A stretch of 64,000 bases of DNA from Lactobacillus acidophilus (GCF_034298135.1 NZ_CP139575.1:496001-560000), one strand, 5' to 3'. Shown: positions 16,095-26,597, numbered from the stretch's first letter. Notes: generated by a model from the sequence alone, not told the origin. Program-made: numbers and translations.

Positions 16095-18494
16095 ATGATT
16101 GCTAAGGTTGTTGTTGACGTTGCAGCGAAACAAACAGATCGCATATTTGAATATCATATTCCAGTAGAATTAGAAAAAGATATTAAAGTCGGCTCACGTG
16201 TAGTGGTACCGTTTGGTCCTAGAAAAATTCAAGGATTCGTTGTTGGATTAAGTGAAGATAGTGAATTTAAAGGGCAACTAAAAGATTTATTGGTAGTAGT
16301 AGATGAAATGCCACCATTGACTCCTGAATTGGTGACTTTGTCTGCTGATTTAGCTGAAAATATTTATTCATATAGAATTAAAATTTTACAAGCAATGCTT
16401 CCGTGGGTAATGAGAGCCAATTATCGCAAGTTGTTGGTTCCTGCAAATGCTCAAGCTGAGAAGATGCAATTTTTTCAAGGAGATCCAATCGATTTAAACA
16501 AAATAACGGATCTTAAGGATATTAAAAAGATTCGTAAATTGCTTAGAGATGGTGATGCTAAGATTGAATATGTCGTTGAAAATAAAGCTAAGAAGAAAAA
16601 AGAGAATCAATATGAATTAGTGTTAGAATCTGAAGAGTATACCAAAATTTATAATACTTTAAGACAGAATGCAGTTAAGCAAAAACAGCTCTTAATGGAT
16701 ATTATTGAAAATGAAGCTTCATATCCTAAGAATCAAAAAGATTTTGAAAAAAAATTAGGTTTAACTGCTTCTGTCTTAAATACAGCTGTTAAACGTGGGT
16801 GGCTAAAACGAAAAGAAGTTGAAGTTTATCGAGATCCTTTATCAGGATTTAAAGACAATAAAAAAAGTGCTCCTGTTAAATTAAATGATGAACAACAATT
16901 TGCTTTGAATCAAATAACAGCAGCGATTGATAAAAGAAAAGCTGAAACGTTCTTATTAGAAGGAATTACAGGTAGTGGAAAAACTGAAGTATATTTACAT
17001 GCCATCAGTAAAGCATTAGAACAAGGGCGTAATGCCTTAATGCTTGTTCCAGAAATATCTTTAACACCGCAAATGGTTCGCCAAGTAAAATCAAGATTTG
17101 GTCAAGCCGTTGCAGTATTGCACAGTGCACTTTCTGAAGGCGAAAAGTATGATGAATGGCGTAGAATTCGTCGTGGTGAAACTAGGGTAGTAGTAGGTGC
17201 TAGAAGTGCAGTATTTGCACCATTAGATAATATCGGCTTAATTGTAATTGATGAAGAACATGAATCTTCATATAAGCAGGAAACCGATCCGCGTTATAAT
17301 GCTCGTGATGTAGCGATTTGGCGTAGTAAGTATCATCATTGTCCATTGGTTTTAGGGAGTGCAACACCATCTTTAGGAAGTCGTGCTCGGGCTCAGAAAA
17401 ATGTATATAAATTATTGCGTTTAACTAAAAGAGCAAATAATAAAAAATTGCCTAAAGTAAACTTAATTGATTTGAAGCATGTTCAATTTGCAGGTGGTCA
17501 ATTTGATCTATCAGTTAATTTAGTTGATGCGATTAAGAAGCGTTTGGATAATAAAGAGCAAGTCATTTTGATGCTCAATAGACGTGGCTTTGCTAATTTT
17601 ATGCTATGTAGAGAATGTGGCTTTGTATTAAAATGTCCTAATTGTGATGTCTCATTAAATTTACATAAGGATACTAATAGCATGCAATGTCATTATTGTG
17701 GGCATACTGAACGTGTTCCTAGTCGTTGCCCTAATTGTCAGAGTTCTAAAATTAGATTTTTAGGTACAGGTACGCAAAAAGTACAAGAAGAATTGGAAGA
17801 ACTTTTACCCGGCGCAAGAATTTTGCGTATGGATGTAGATACCACTAGAAAAAAAAGTAGTTACAAACGTATATTAGATTCTTTTGGTAACCATGAAGCG
17901 GATATTTTATTAGGAACGCAGATGATTGCTAAAGGTTTGGATTTTCCTAATGTAACCTTAGTTGGAGTAATTAATGCAGATACTGGCTTGTGGTTATCAG
18001 ATTATAATGCATCGGAAAAAACATTTGAATTATTGACTCAAGTAGCAGGTCGGGCTGGCCGGGCTAATAAAGAAGGAGAAGTTTTAATTCAAACTTATAA
18101 TCCAGAACACTATGCAATTCAGTTAGCTCAAACGCAAAATTATGAACGATTTTACGGATATGAAATGAATGTCCGTCATGCAGGAAATTATCCACCATAC
18201 TTTTTTACAGTGTTAATTTCAATTGCTGCAAAAAAAGAACAAAATGCAGCTAGAGAAGCATTTAGGATTAAACGATACTTATCACAACATTTGCATGAGG
18301 AGATGATTATTTTAGGTCCAACACCAAGTGCAATTTCTCGAGTAAAAAATCAATATTATTATCAAATGCTGGTAAAATATAAAAAAGAACCAAATATAAA
18401 AGAATTATTACACCATATTCAAGATTCAGCTCAAGAAGCTAAGAAATATGGTTTAAATGTATTTATTGATAATGAACCAGAAAAAATAATGTAA
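16095..18494 (+). CDS. priA: Primosomal replication restart helicase PriA
   Basis: This 799-residue superfamily 2 helicase reloads the replisome at stalled forks. The N-terminal DNA-binding domain covers about 1-110. Walker A is GITGSGKTEVYL near 292, the DEEH box near 385, and GSATPS near 418. A zinc-binding region with eight cysteines in CxxC pairs starts at CRECGFVLKCPNC near 507. Helicase motifs GTQMIAKGLDFPNV and VAGRAGR follow. Length is typical. The ATG follows AGGTGAT. Confidence 0.97.
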   Translation: MIAKVVVDVAAKQTDRIFEYHIPVELEKDIKVGSRVVVPFGPRKIQGFVVGLSEDSEFKGQLKDLLVVVDEMPPLTPELVTLSADLAENIYSYRIKILQAMLPWVMRANYRKLLVPANAQAEKMQFFQGDPIDLNKITDLKDIKKIRKLLRDGDAKIEYVVENKAKKKKENQYELVLESEEYTKIYNTLRQNAVKQKQLLMDIIENEASYPKNQKDFEKKLGLTASVLNTAVKRGWLKRKEVEVYRDPLSGFKDNKKSAPVKLNDEQQFALNQITAAIDKRKAETFLLEGITGSGKTEVYLHAISKALEQGRNALMLVPEISLTPQMVRQVKSRFGQAVAVLHSALSEGEKYDEWRRIRRGETRVVVGARSAVFAPLDNIGLIVIDEEHESSYKQETDPRYNARDVAIWRSKYHHCPLVLGSATPSLGSRARAQKNVYKLLRLTKRANNKKLPKVNLIDLKHVQFAGGQFDLSVNLVDAIKKRLDNKEQVILMLNRRGFANFMLCRECGFVLKCPNCDVSLNLHKDTNSMQCHYCGHTERVPSRCPNCQSSKIRFLGTGTQKVQEELEELLPGARILRMDVDTTRKKSSYKRILDSFGNHEADILLGTQMIAKGLDFPNVTLVGVINADTGLWLSDYNASEKTFELLTQVAGRAGRANKEGEVLIQTYNPEHYAIQLAQTQNYERFYGYEMNVRHAGNYPPYFFTVLISIAAKKEQNAAREAFRIKRYLSQHLHEEMIILGPTPSAISRVKNQYYYQMLVKYKKEPNIKELLHHIQDSAQEAKKYGLNVFIDNEPEKIM

Positions 18495-18506
18495 GGGGAT
18501 GCTCAA

Positions 18507-19451
18507 ATGACATCAGTAATATTTATGGGAACACCTGAATTTTCTGTTCCAGTACTTGAAGGTTTGATCGAAGCAGGTTATGAAATAAGGGCTGTTGTTA
18601 CACAACCAGATAAAAAAGTTGGTCGTAAGCAAAAAATTGCCAAGACTCCAGCTAAGATTGCTGCTGAAAAGCATGATTTACCAGTTCTTCAACCCGTTAA
18701 ATTATCAGGATCAGAAGAGATGAATCAATTGATTGATATGCATGCAGATTTAATTGTAACTGCAGCATATGGTCAATTTTTGCCCACTAAATTTTTGAAG
18801 TCTGTTAATATTGCGGCCGTTAATGTCCATGGTTCACTTTTACCTAAATATCGTGGTGGGGCACCAATCCAATATTCGTTAATTAATGGCGACAAAGAAA
18901 CTGGTATCACTATTATGGAAATGGTTAAGAAAATGGATGCGGGTGATATCTACGCTCAAGAGGCAATCAAAATTGAACCAGAAGATAATGCTGGAACCTT
19001 ATTTAGCAAATTATCAATTCTTGGTAGAGATTTATTACTTAAAACTTTACCTTCAATCATTGATGGAAGTGTTAAAAAGACTCCACAAGATCCTGATAAA
19101 GTAGTCTTTTCACCAAATATTACTAAAGAACAAGAACGTTTAAGTATTGATATGACCGCTGAACAAGCAAATAATATGATTCGTGCTTTGAATCCAGATC
19201 CAGGTGCTTATTTAATGATTAATGGTCAAAGATTCAAAGTATGGGAGGCTGAAGTTGCTAGCGATTCTTCAAGTTTAGAAGCTGGTACTGTGGTTGCTAA
19301 TAAAGGGCGTTTTGCAATTAGTTTCGCTGATAATACAGTTTTGAACTTATTAGAAGTACAACCAAGTGGTAAAAAGAGAATGAATATTAAGAACTTCTTA
19401 AATGGTCAAGGTAGTAAGTTTGTCACAGGTGAAGAAATTGTCGACAAGTAA
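18507..19451 (+). CDS. fmt: Methionyl-tRNA formyltransferase
   Basis: This 314-residue enzyme formylates initiator Met-tRNA using 10-formyl-THF. The sequence opens with IFMGTPEFSVPVLEGL and has the catalytic block NVHGSLLPKYRGGAPIQ (Asn and His), then the aspartate in KKMDAGDIY. The C-terminal OB-like domain runs from about 205 (ALNPDPGAYL). The def gene that precedes fmt in some relatives is absent here. The next gene, rsmB, starts inside its last codons. Confidence 0.97.
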   Translation: MTSVIFMGTPEFSVPVLEGLIEAGYEIRAVVTQPDKKVGRKQKIAKTPAKIAAEKHDLPVLQPVKLSGSEEMNQLIDMHADLIVTAAYGQFLPTKFLKSVNIAAVNVHGSLLPKYRGGAPIQYSLINGDKETGITIMEMVKKMDAGDIYAQEAIKIEPEDNAGTLFSKLSILGRDLLLKTLPSIIDGSVKKTPQDPDKVVFSPNITKEQERLSIDMTAEQANNMIRALNPDPGAYLMINGQRFKVWEAEVASDSSSLEAGTVVANKGRFAISFADNTVLNLLEVQPSGKKRMNIKNFLNGQGSKFVTGEEIVDK

Positions 19452-20769
19452 AAGTGCCCGTGCAATTAGTTTAGAAACTTTAATTAAAGTTTTAGGAAAT
19501 GGATCGTATTCTAATATTAGTTTAAATAATAGTCTTAAAAATTCTGATCTCGCAATTGCTGATCAAAATTTGGCTACAAGAATAGTTTATGGGACAATCC
19601 AATATCGAATTTTTTTAGAATATCAATTAAATGGTTTAATTAAAACTAAGCTCACAGAGAAGTACATTAAACCACTATTGTTGATGTCGCTTTATCAAAT
19701 TATTTTCTTAGATAAGGTTCCTAATCGTGCTATCTTAGATGAAGCAAATAAATTAGCTAAAAAATTTGGTAAGCATCATTCTTCAGGCTATCGAATAGTA
19801 AACGGTATTTTGCGTTCTTTTATTAGACGAGGCGTGATTTTACCGGATAAAAATAATGAAATTGAATATTTAAGCATAAAAGAAAGCGTGCCAGAATGGT
19901 TAGTCAAATACTTGATTTCTAACTGGGGCATTGAAAAAACTAAGTCTGTCTTAAGTAGTATTAATGAACCTGCTAAAAATAGTGTACGTATCTCTATGTT
20001 TAGTGACAAAAAGAAAGTATTTGAAGAATTAGATAATGAGGGCTTTAATCCTAATTGGTCTAACTTATCTGCTAATGATATAGTTTTAGATCATGGTGGT
20101 GTTAGTCAAAGCAACTTATTTAAGAGTGGGAATTTGACAATTCAAGATGAAGCGGCTAGCTTAGTTGTAGAAGCTTTTGATTTTGATAAAGATAAACCAG
20201 AACATGTTTTGGATGCATGCAGTGCACCAGGTGGTAAAACAGTCCAATTGGCTGAGAGCTTTAAGAATGGAACGGTTACTGCGCTGGATATTCATGAAAA
20301 GAAGTTACGTTTAGTAAAAGAAAATGCTAAGCGGATGCACGTATCCGATAAAGTTAAAACACAAGCCTGTGATGCGCGTGAGGCTCAAGCTAGGTTTGAT
20401 GCTGGTGAGTTTACCAAGATTTTAGTTGATGCTCCTTGTTCTGGTCTTGGATTGCTTAGACGCAAACCAGAAATTCGTTATACTAAAAGTTTAAAAGATT
20501 TAAAAAATTTGCAAAAAATCCAATTGGCAATTTTAGATTCTGTTAGTTTACTTTTACATGTAAATGGTGAATTAGTTTATTCCACTTGTTCAATTTCAAT
20601 GGAAGAAAATGAAGATGTGGTTAAAAAGTTTTTACAAACACATTCTAATTTTGAATTAAAGCCTTTTAAATTAAGTAAGTTAGAATCGAAAACAGGAATG
20701 TTAAAGATAATGCCTGATCAAGATGGAAATGATGGATTTTTCATTGCAAAATTTAAGTTACGAGGTTAG
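19438..20769 (+). CDS. rsmB: 16S rRNA (cytosine-967-C5)-methyltransferase RsmB
   Basis: I take TTG 19438 as the start: AGGTGA (19427-19432) lies 5 bases upstream, it overlaps fmt by 14 bases, and it gives 443 residues, the usual length. A further upstream in-frame ATG (19402) would only add residues read from inside fmt. The N-terminal NusB-like RNA-binding domain (1-140) precedes the methyltransferase domain with VLDACSAPGGKT (SAM site), DAPCSGLGLLRRKPEIR (cysteine of motif IV) and YSTCSISMEENE (catalytic cysteine of motif VI). It methylates C967 of 16S rRNA. Confidence 0.92.
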   Translation: MSTSKSARAISLETLIKVLGNGSYSNISLNNSLKNSDLAIADQNLATRIVYGTIQYRIFLEYQLNGLIKTKLTEKYIKPLLLMSLYQIIFLDKVPNRAILDEANKLAKKFGKHHSSGYRIVNGILRSFIRRGVILPDKNNEIEYLSIKESVPEWLVKYLISNWGIEKTKSVLSSINEPAKNSVRISMFSDKKKVFEELDNEGFNPNWSNLSANDIVLDHGGVSQSNLFKSGNLTIQDEAASLVVEAFDFDKDKPEHVLDACSAPGGKTVQLAESFKNGTVTALDIHEKKLRLVKENAKRMHVSDKVKTQACDAREAQARFDAGEFTKILVDAPCSGLGLLRRKPEIRYTKSLKDLKNLQKIQLAILDSVSLLLHVNGELVYSTCSISMEENEDVVKKFLQTHSNFELKPFKLSKLESKTGMLKIMPDQDGNDGFFIAKFKLRG

Positions 20770-20773
20770 ATTT

Positions 20774-21529
20774 TTGATTGAAACAGCATATGCTTCAAGT
20801 ATCGGTAAGGTACGAAAGAGCAATCAAGATTTTGTACAAGTTTTTAAAAATCATGCAGATATTACCCTAGCAATCGTTTGTGACGGTATGGGTGGTCATC
20901 AAGGTGGTGACGTTGCTTCAACAATGGCAGTGACGCATTTAGGGCATAATTTTAAGATGACGGATTTCACTAATGCTGATCTTGCACAAAAATGGCTAGA
21001 AGTACAATTAAAGTCTGAAAATGAAACTATTTTAAAAACAGCTGATAAGTTCCCTGATTTAAATGGAATGGGTACTACAATTGTATTGGCTTTTGCTTTT
21101 GCGGATACAGCTTTGATTGCACATTTAGGTGATTCTCGTGCGTATAATTATTCTGAGGGGAAATTCGTCCAATTAACTGAAGATCATTCATTAGTCAATG
21201 AATTAGTCAAAATGCGACAAATTACTAGAGAACAAGCTAAGCATCATCCTCAAAAAAACATAATTACACAAGCTCTGGGTGTTTCGAGTACAATTGACCC
21301 TGAATTTGATGAAATAAAATTAGGTGAAAATGATATTATCTTACTTTGTACAGATGGATTAACTAACTCACTTAATGATCCGCAAATTCAACAAATTTTG
21401 GCCACTAAAGAGCTTAGTTTAAAAGAACGTTGTAATAAGTTAATTAGCGAAGCTAATCGATTGGGCGGTGGTGATAATATTACCGTCTGCCTAATTTGGA
21501 ACAAGGAGGACAAGAGCAGTGATCGATAA
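20774..21529 (+). CDS. stp: PP2C-type Ser/Thr protein phosphatase
   Basis: This 251-residue metal-dependent phosphatase reverses phosphorylation by the adjacent PASTA kinase. Motifs: GKVRKSNQDFV, VCDGMGGHQGGDVAS (metal-binding Asp and Gly), GMGTTIVLA, AHLGDSRAY, TEDHSLVNELV, LLCTDGLTN, and GGGDNITV. I start at TTG 20774, which follows CGAGGT and gives the normal N-terminus IETAYASSIG; the longer frame from 20723 would run back into rsmB. It starts 4 bases after the rsmB stop and overlaps the kinase by 11 bases. Confidence 0.92.
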   Translation: MIETAYASSIGKVRKSNQDFVQVFKNHADITLAIVCDGMGGHQGGDVASTMAVTHLGHNFKMTDFTNADLAQKWLEVQLKSENETILKTADKFPDLNGMGTTIVLAFAFADTALIAHLGDSRAYNYSEGKFVQLTEDHSLVNELVKMRQITREQAKHHPQKNIITQALGVSSTIDPEFDEIKLGENDIILLCTDGLTNSLNDPQIQQILATKELSLKERCNKLISEANRLGGGDNITVCLIWNKEDKSSDR

Positions 21530-23543
21530 AGGTTATCTGCTTGGTGAGCGCTATCGCATCATTGATACACTGGGTGAAGGCGGGATGGCGAATGTTTATC
21601 TAGCTGAAGATATTATTTTGCAACGTAAAGTTGCTGTGAAAATACTACGACTGGATTTACAAAATGAATCTCAAACGCAAGCTCGTTTTCAAAGAGAAGC
21701 TTTAGCTACTAGTGAATTAAGTCATCCTAATATTGTTTCTGTTCTTGATGTAGGAACAGATCATGGTTTGCCTTATATGGTGATGGAATATGTTGATGGT
21801 CCGGATTTAAAAGATTATATTCGTGAGAATTCTCCATTAGATTTACGTGAAGTAATTCAAATTATGGACCAGATTTTGAGTGCCGTAGCTCTTGCTCACA
21901 AGCACAATGTAATTCATCGTGATTTAAAGCCGCAAAATATTTTAATGGATAAAAGAGGCAATATTAAAATTGCGGATTTTGGTATTGCTGTAGCACTTAA
22001 TCAGAGTTCTATTACTCAAACTAATTCTGTGATGGGCTCTGTTCATTATATGTCACCAGAACAAACACGTGGCGGATTAGTAACTAGGCAATCAGATATA
22101 TATTCTTTGGGGATTATTTTATATGAATTGATTACGGGAACAGTACCATTTAATGGTGATACACCTGTTTCAATTGCATTAAAGCATGCGCAAGAGCCAA
22201 TACCCTCTATTAGAAAAAAAGATAGAAGTGTACCACAGGCATTAGAAAATGTGGTTTTAAAGGCTACAGCTAAAGATCCACGAGATCGATATCCATCTGC
22301 GCAAGCAATGAAGGCTGATCTTGATAGCAGCTTAGATCCTGCAAGAGCAGATGAGCCCGTATTTGTTCCAACTCATGGTAATAATGATGATAAAACTATT
22401 GTATTACCAGGTTTTAAACCGCAAAAAGATCCTGCTCCGGAAACAGAAAAAGAAGAAGTAGTTTCAAGTGAGAAAGAAGATAAAACGAGCTTTTGGCAAA
22501 ATGTTAAAAAGCATAAATGGTGGTGGATTTTCTCTATCATTGCGGCTGGATTAATCATATTTATTATGATTTTTGCTTTGAGTGGTAACAGCAATAAACC
22601 AACACAGGTTAACATTCCAGATGTCACTAACGTAGCTGAAAAAGAAGCCGAAAACAGATTGAAGGCTGCTGGATTACAAGTTGGACGAATTATTAGACGA
22701 CAATCAGACGATGTTAAAAAAGGCTATGTAATAGCCACAAGACCTACTGCTGGCAATAGCGTAAACAAAGGAAATTCAGTTAATCTAATTGTTTCAAGCG
22801 GCTCAAGTATGGTAAAAGTGCCAGATGTTGTTGGTGATAGATATGATGAAGCTGCAGAAAAATTAGAAAATATGGGTTTTGATGTTATAAGGGAAGATCA
22901 ATATTCCAATAAGGTTCCACCTAATGATATTATTTCTCAAAGTATTGCAGCCGATGTTGAAGTGAAACCAACTCAAACTAGTATTACTTTAGTAGTATCT
23001 AAAGGTAAGAGTGCACGTCCTAAGAATAATACTGTAACCTTAAAAGATTTGCGTAACTACTCATTAAAGAGTGCGCAAGATTATGCAAAAGAAAATAATC
23101 TAACTTTGCAAATTAATCAAGAGTATTCAGATGATGTTGAAAAAGGACTGGTAATCTCAATGGATCCAGGTCCTGATACTAAGGTTGATAAAGGCTCAAC
23201 AGTTACAATTAAGGTCTCTAAAGGCCCTAAAGAAGAAAAAGATACTACAATTACTAAGACATTTACAGTTAATTATGTAGGTGATAACCTTAATAAAGGT
23301 GAAAAAACTGATAATGAGAAAGAAAATAGTAGCGAGACTTCAAGTGAAGTAAGCGAAAGCAAAGGAGATCACGTTCAAATTTATATTAAGGATGATGATC
23401 ATTCTTTGAGTAATATTTATCGAGACCTATATATTAAACGTGATATGAGCTTTTCAATTCCATTTTCTCTTAAGAATGGAAATGGCGAATTAAGAGTAGT
23501 TCGTAATGGTGATACGATTTTGAATGAAAAGGTGACAAAATAA
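21519..23543 (+). CDS. pknB: PASTA-domain Ser/Thr protein kinase
   Basis: This 674-residue membrane kinase senses peptidoglycan and controls cell-wall growth and division. The kinase domain covers residues 10-270, with [11 protein letters not shown], the lysine in [16 protein letters not shown] and IADFGIAV. One transmembrane helix lies at about 330-352. Three PASTA repeats follow outside the cell (about 363-430, 431-498, 503-570). A C-terminal extension (570-674) starts Ser/Glu-rich and ends in a beta-rich segment that is not PASTA. GTG start, with AAGGAGG 9 bases upstream. Coupled to stp, the standard pair. Confidence 0.95.
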   Translation: MIDKGYLLGERYRIIDTLGEGGMANVYLAEDIILQRKVAVKILRLDLQNESQTQARFQREALATSELSHPNIVSVLDVGTDHGLPYMVMEYVDGPDLKDYIRENSPLDLREVIQIMDQILSAVALAHKHNVIHRDLKPQNILMDKRGNIKIADFGIAVALNQSSITQTNSVMGSVHYMSPEQTRGGLVTRQSDIYSLGIILYELITGTVPFNGDTPVSIALKHAQEPIPSIRKKDRSVPQALENVVLKATAKDPRDRYPSAQAMKADLDSSLDPARADEPVFVPTHGNNDDKTIVLPGFKPQKDPAPETEKEEVVSSEKEDKTSFWQNVKKHKWWWIFSIIAAGLIIFIMIFALSGNSNKPTQVNIPDVTNVAEKEAENRLKAAGLQVGRIIRRQSDDVKKGYVIATRPTAGNSVNKGNSVNLIVSSGSSMVKVPDVVGDRYDEAAEKLENMGFDVIREDQYSNKVPPNDIISQSIAADVEVKPTQTSITLVVSKGKSARPKNNTVTLKDLRNYSLKSAQDYAKENNLTLQINQEYSDDVEKGLVISMDPGPDTKVDKGSTVTIKVSKGPKEEKDTTITKTFTVNYVGDNLNKGEKTDNEKENSSETSSEVSESKGDHVQIYIKDDDHSLSNIYRDLYIKRDMSFSIPFSLKNGNGELRVVRNGDTILNEKVTK

Positions 23544-23544
23544 A

Positions 23545-24435
23545 ATGAAACTAGCACAAGGAACTGTTGTTGGTTTAATTGCTGGTTATTATGATGTTGA
23601 AACTGCTACGGGTATCGTGAGAACGCGTGCTCGTGGCGTTTTTCGTCAGAAAAAGCAAAAGCCTGCAGTAGGAGATCGTGTAGAAATTCAAATAGACGAT
23701 AAAGGCATGAGCTATTTGGTTGAGATCTTACCACGTATAAATAGGATTGGTCGGCCAGCTGTAGCGAATGTGAGTCATGTATTGCTAGTAATTTCTGCAG
23801 TTGAACCTGATTTTTCGTTAGAATTACTCGATCGTTTTTTGACCTTTTTTTCTTGGCAAAAAGTAAATGTTACTATTTATTTATCTAAAGCGGATTTGAT
23901 TAGTGAACAGAGATTAAATGAGATAAAAGAATCATTAGATTATTATCAAAAAATTGGTTATCCCGTATTTATTGATTATCATCATTTGGAAGAAAAAATT
24001 GGTGATATGATAAAAGACAATCAAATTTGGACTTTAGCTGGACAATCGGGTGCTGGTAAATCTACATTACTTAACCATTTGAAAAAGGATGCAAATCAGA
24101 CAACTGGTGCAATTTCAACGAGTTTAAATCGGGGTAAGCACACTACTCGAAAAGTTGAGCTCTTTAAATTGGGACATGGATTTCTTGCAGATACACCGGG
24201 ATTTTCATCAATTGATTTGACCCCGATTAAATTGAATGAATTGTGCAATTATTTCATTGAATTTAAACGGGCTAGCAAAAAATGTAAATTTCGGGGATGT
24301 CAGCACATCAAAGAACCAGGTTGTGAGGTTAAGAAATTACTCGAAGAGGGTAAGATCCTCCATAGTCGTTATGATGACTATTTAGCAATGCGAACAGAAA
24401 TTAATGAAGGACGAATGCCAGAATATTTAAAATAG
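23545..24435 (+). CDS. rsgA: Small ribosomal subunit biogenesis GTPase RsgA
   Basis: This 296-residue circularly permuted GTPase checks late 30S assembly. An N-terminal OB fold (1-65) is followed by G4 (YLSKADL), G1 [14 protein letters not shown] near 170, G3 DTPGFSS near 215, and a C-terminal zinc site [14 protein letters not shown] near 250-263. Motif order is that of RsgA. The ATG lies 2 bases after pknB. Confidence 0.96.
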   Translation: MKLAQGTVVGLIAGYYDVETATGIVRTRARGVFRQKKQKPAVGDRVEIQIDDKGMSYLVEILPRINRIGRPAVANVSHVLLVISAVEPDFSLELLDRFLTFFSWQKVNVTIYLSKADLISEQRLNEIKESLDYYQKIGYPVFIDYHHLEEKIGDMIKDNQIWTLAGQSGAGKSTLLNHLKKDANQTTGAISTSLNRGKHTTRKVELFKLGHGFLADTPGFSSIDLTPIKLNELCNYFIEFKRASKKCKFRGCQHIKEPGCEVKKLLEEGKILHSRYDDYLAMRTEINEGRMPEYLK

Positions 24436-24445
24436 AGGAAAAAAT

Positions 24446-25096
24446 ATGATTATTGCACCATCAATTTTAAATGCAGATAACTTGAATTTAGAAACTGATA
24501 TAAAAGAGGCTATTGCAGCTGGTATAAATCGCTTTCATATTGATATTATGGATGGTCACTTTGTACCTAACTTATCTTTTGGTCCACAATTAGTTGAAGA
24601 CTTTAAACGTGAATTTCCAATGACAGATGCAGAAATTCATTTGATGAGTGATAGTCCAGATGACCTGGTACCAGCCTTTGTTAACGCAGGCGCTGATTTA
24701 ATTGAGCTACACTATGAGGCAATGGATGAAGATAAGCTAGACTATTGGTTAGATTATTTAATTTCTAATGGTGTAAATACAGGCTTAGCACTTAATCCAG
24801 ATACGCCTAGTGATGTAGTTACTAAATATGTGTCAAAACTTAATCAAGTATTAGTAATGACAGTTTATCCTGGGTTTGGCGGCCAAGAGTTTATAGCTAA
24901 TTCTGCTCAAAAAATTAAGGAAGTAAGAGAATTAGTAGGTCCAGATATTGATATTGAAGTAGACGGTGGTATTAACAATCAAACAATCAAAATTGCTAAA
25001 GACGCTGGAGCAAATGTATTTGTAGTAGGGTCATATTTGTATAAGGCTGGTAATATAGCCAATCAAGTTCATAAATTAGAAGATATTCTTAAGTGA
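24446..25096 (+). CDS. rpe: Ribulose-phosphate 3-epimerase
   Basis: This 216-residue TIM-barrel enzyme interconverts ribulose-5-phosphate and xylulose-5-phosphate. Signature blocks are IAPSILNADNLNL, HIDIMDGHFVPNLSFGP, EIHLMSDSP, VYPGFGGQEFI and IEVDGGINNQT, with metal-binding His and Asp in place. It lies between rsgA and thiN, as in Bacillus. Its stop overlaps the thiN start by 1 base. Confidence 0.96.
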   Translation: MIIAPSILNADNLNLETDIKEAIAAGINRFHIDIMDGHFVPNLSFGPQLVEDFKREFPMTDAEIHLMSDSPDDLVPAFVNAGADLIELHYEAMDEDKLDYWLDYLISNGVNTGLALNPDTPSDVVTKYVSKLNQVLVMTVYPGFGGQEFIANSAQKIKEVRELVGPDIDIEVDGGINNQTIKIAKDAGANVFVVGSYLYKAGNIANQVHKLEDILK

Positions 25097-25782
25097 TGAA
25101 AGCATATGCATTAGTAGGTGGGCCAACTGATTTGTGGCTACATGATATAAAAAAGCAGTTAACTGAAGCTAAGCAGAATAATGATTTGATTTTTGGCGTT
25201 GATCGTGGTGCGTTGTTTTTAGAAGAATTAGGTATTATCCCCGATGTAGCTATAGGTGATTTTGATTCGCTTCAAGCTAAAGATTTATCTCGAATTGAAA
25301 AGACAGTTAAGGACATTAGATATTCTAATCCGATAAAAGACTGGACTGATTCTGAAATAATGGTGCAAACGGTCTTTAAAGACTATCTAGCAGATAAATT
25401 AATAATTTTAGGTGCCAGTGGTGGAAGAATAGATCACTTTTTAATTAATTTATTAATGTGGTTAAATCCTTCGATTAATCAATTTGCTCAAAGAGTTGAA
25501 ATAATTGATAAACAAAATAGTATTGTGTTTTTTAACCCTGGCGTCCATATAATTAAAAAAAAGCCAGATTATCCGTACATTGGTTTTGCTACATTGTCAG
25601 AAACTGAAGACTTTAATATAAGTGGTGCGAGATATGATTTAAATGATTATTCAAGTACATATCCTCGAGTTTTTTCTTCAAATGAATTTTTACCTAATAG
25701 CGATTATTTTGAAATATCATTAAAAAAAGGAATGATTGCAGCAATTTATTCTAAAGATATTAATCGCTTTCATAATTTATAA
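25096..25782 (+). CDS. thiN: Thiamine pyrophosphokinase
   Basis: This 228-residue enzyme transfers pyrophosphate from ATP to thiamine to give TPP. Motifs are GVDRGALFLEELGIIPDVAIGDFDSL (substrate and metal aspartates), KDWTDSEIMV, and LGASGGRIDHFLINL. I use ATG 25096, which overlaps the rpe TGA, rather than the GTG 3 bases earlier. Lactobacilli usually import thiamine, so this is the salvage step. Length is normal. Confidence 0.93.
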   Translation: MKAYALVGGPTDLWLHDIKKQLTEAKQNNDLIFGVDRGALFLEELGIIPDVAIGDFDSLQAKDLSRIEKTVKDIRYSNPIKDWTDSEIMVQTVFKDYLADKLIILGASGGRIDHFLINLLMWLNPSINQFAQRVEIIDKQNSIVFFNPGVHIIKKKPDYPYIGFATLSETEDFNISGARYDLNDYSSTYPRVFSSNEFLPNSDYFEISLKKGMIAAIYSKDINRFHNL

Positions 25783-25828
25783 AAAAGTGTAAAAATAGGT
25801 GTAGAGAAAAAGAAATGAGGAAATATTT

Positions 25829-26134
25829 ATGAAATACACTGATTTTGAGAAAGACGTTGCTGATTTTGAAAATGGTCGTTATGAAGCACGACTTGATCGT
25901 GCTAAGCAAAATGTTGAAGACTATCTGCATAAAAATCATGTTCATATCTTCGATAAGAAGAAGAACAAGGAAGTTGCTACAATCAATGGTTTGGCTAGAA
26001 ATGTTACTTATCAAGATTTAGGCTTACCAACTAAGCTTGGTGAAATGATCACTGAATATGCTTATACACCAATTGATGAAAGAATGGCAGAAGAAATTCC
26101 TGATGATGACAAACATCATAATATTATGAAATAA
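25829..26134 (+). CDS. Hypothetical protein, 101 residues
   Basis: I do not recognise this protein. It is highly charged (start MKYTDFEKDVADFENGRYEA) and soluble, with no cysteine and no membrane segment. A helical first half is followed by NGLARNVTYQDLGLPTKLGEMITEYAYTP and an acidic, histidine-containing tail. It has a decent upstream AATGAGGAAA site and a perfect terminator right behind it, which supports a real single-gene unit. No function can be suggested. Confidence 0.7.
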   Translation: MKYTDFEKDVADFENGRYEARLDRAKQNVEDYLHKNHVHIFDKKKNKEVATINGLARNVTYQDLGLPTKLGEMITEYAYTPIDERMAEEIPDDDKHHNIMK

Positions 26135-26137
26135 ATA

Positions 26138-26178
26138 AAAATGTTCTTGGATTAATAATCCGAGAACATTTTTTATTA
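26138..26178 (+). terminator. Strong intrinsic terminator
   Basis: AATGTTCTTGGAT and ATCCGAGAACATT form a 13-bp stem (one T-G pair) around TAATA, followed by TTTTTATT. Confidence 0.9.
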
Positions 26179-26200
26179 TCTAATGGAGTTTTAAGGTAAA

Positions 26201-26239
26201 AAAATAAGCCTGTCAGATACTAGATCTGATAGACTTTTT
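26201..26239 (-). terminator. Intrinsic terminator of rpmB
   Basis: On the minus strand AGTCTATCAGAT pairs with ATCTGACAGGCT around CTAGT, with a TTATTTTTT tail. It lies directly behind the rpmB stop. Confidence 0.8.
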
Positions 26240-26244
26240 GGTTA

Positions 26245-26430
26245 TTACACACGAGTAACTTTACCAGACTTCAAAGCCTTGGTTGAAACCCAAACGCGCT
26301 TTGGCTTACCGTCAACAAGAATGCGAACTTTTTGAAGGTTTGGCTTCCAAGCACGACGAGTTGGGTTCAATGAGTGTGAACGTTTGTTACCGAAAGTAGT
26401 TTTCTTACCTGTTACGTAATCTTTTGCCAT
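26245..26430 (-). CDS. rpmB: 50S ribosomal protein L28
   Basis: This 61-residue basic protein starts [20 protein letters not shown] and contains [20 protein letters not shown] and [14 protein letters not shown], all L28 hallmarks. It has no CxxC zinc motif, so it is the C-minus form. GGAGG is 8 bases upstream on the minus strand. It stands divergently from yloU, as in Bacillus. Confidence 0.97.
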   Translation of the reverse strand: MAKDYVTGKKTTFGNKRSHSLNPTRRAWKPNLQKVRILVDGKPKRVWVSTKALKSGKVTRV

Positions 26431-26525
26431 TTGCTAAACCTCCTTTATATATGGTGTCATACTTAATTAGGTTATCATATGTTTTGGATCAATTCAATAT
26501 TAAAAGGATTTTTTTAGTACGTATT

Positions 26526-26554
26526 TTGCTTATTGATTATGTCTCTACTATGAT
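26526..26554 (+). promoter_or_regulatory. Promoter of the yloU-fakA unit
   Basis: TTGCTT (26526-26531) and TATGAT (26549-26554) have a 17-base spacer, 43 bases before the yloU ATG. Confidence 0.6.
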
Positions 26555-26597
26555 AAAATAATAAACGTATATATAGATAATAAAACGGAGGATAAAG

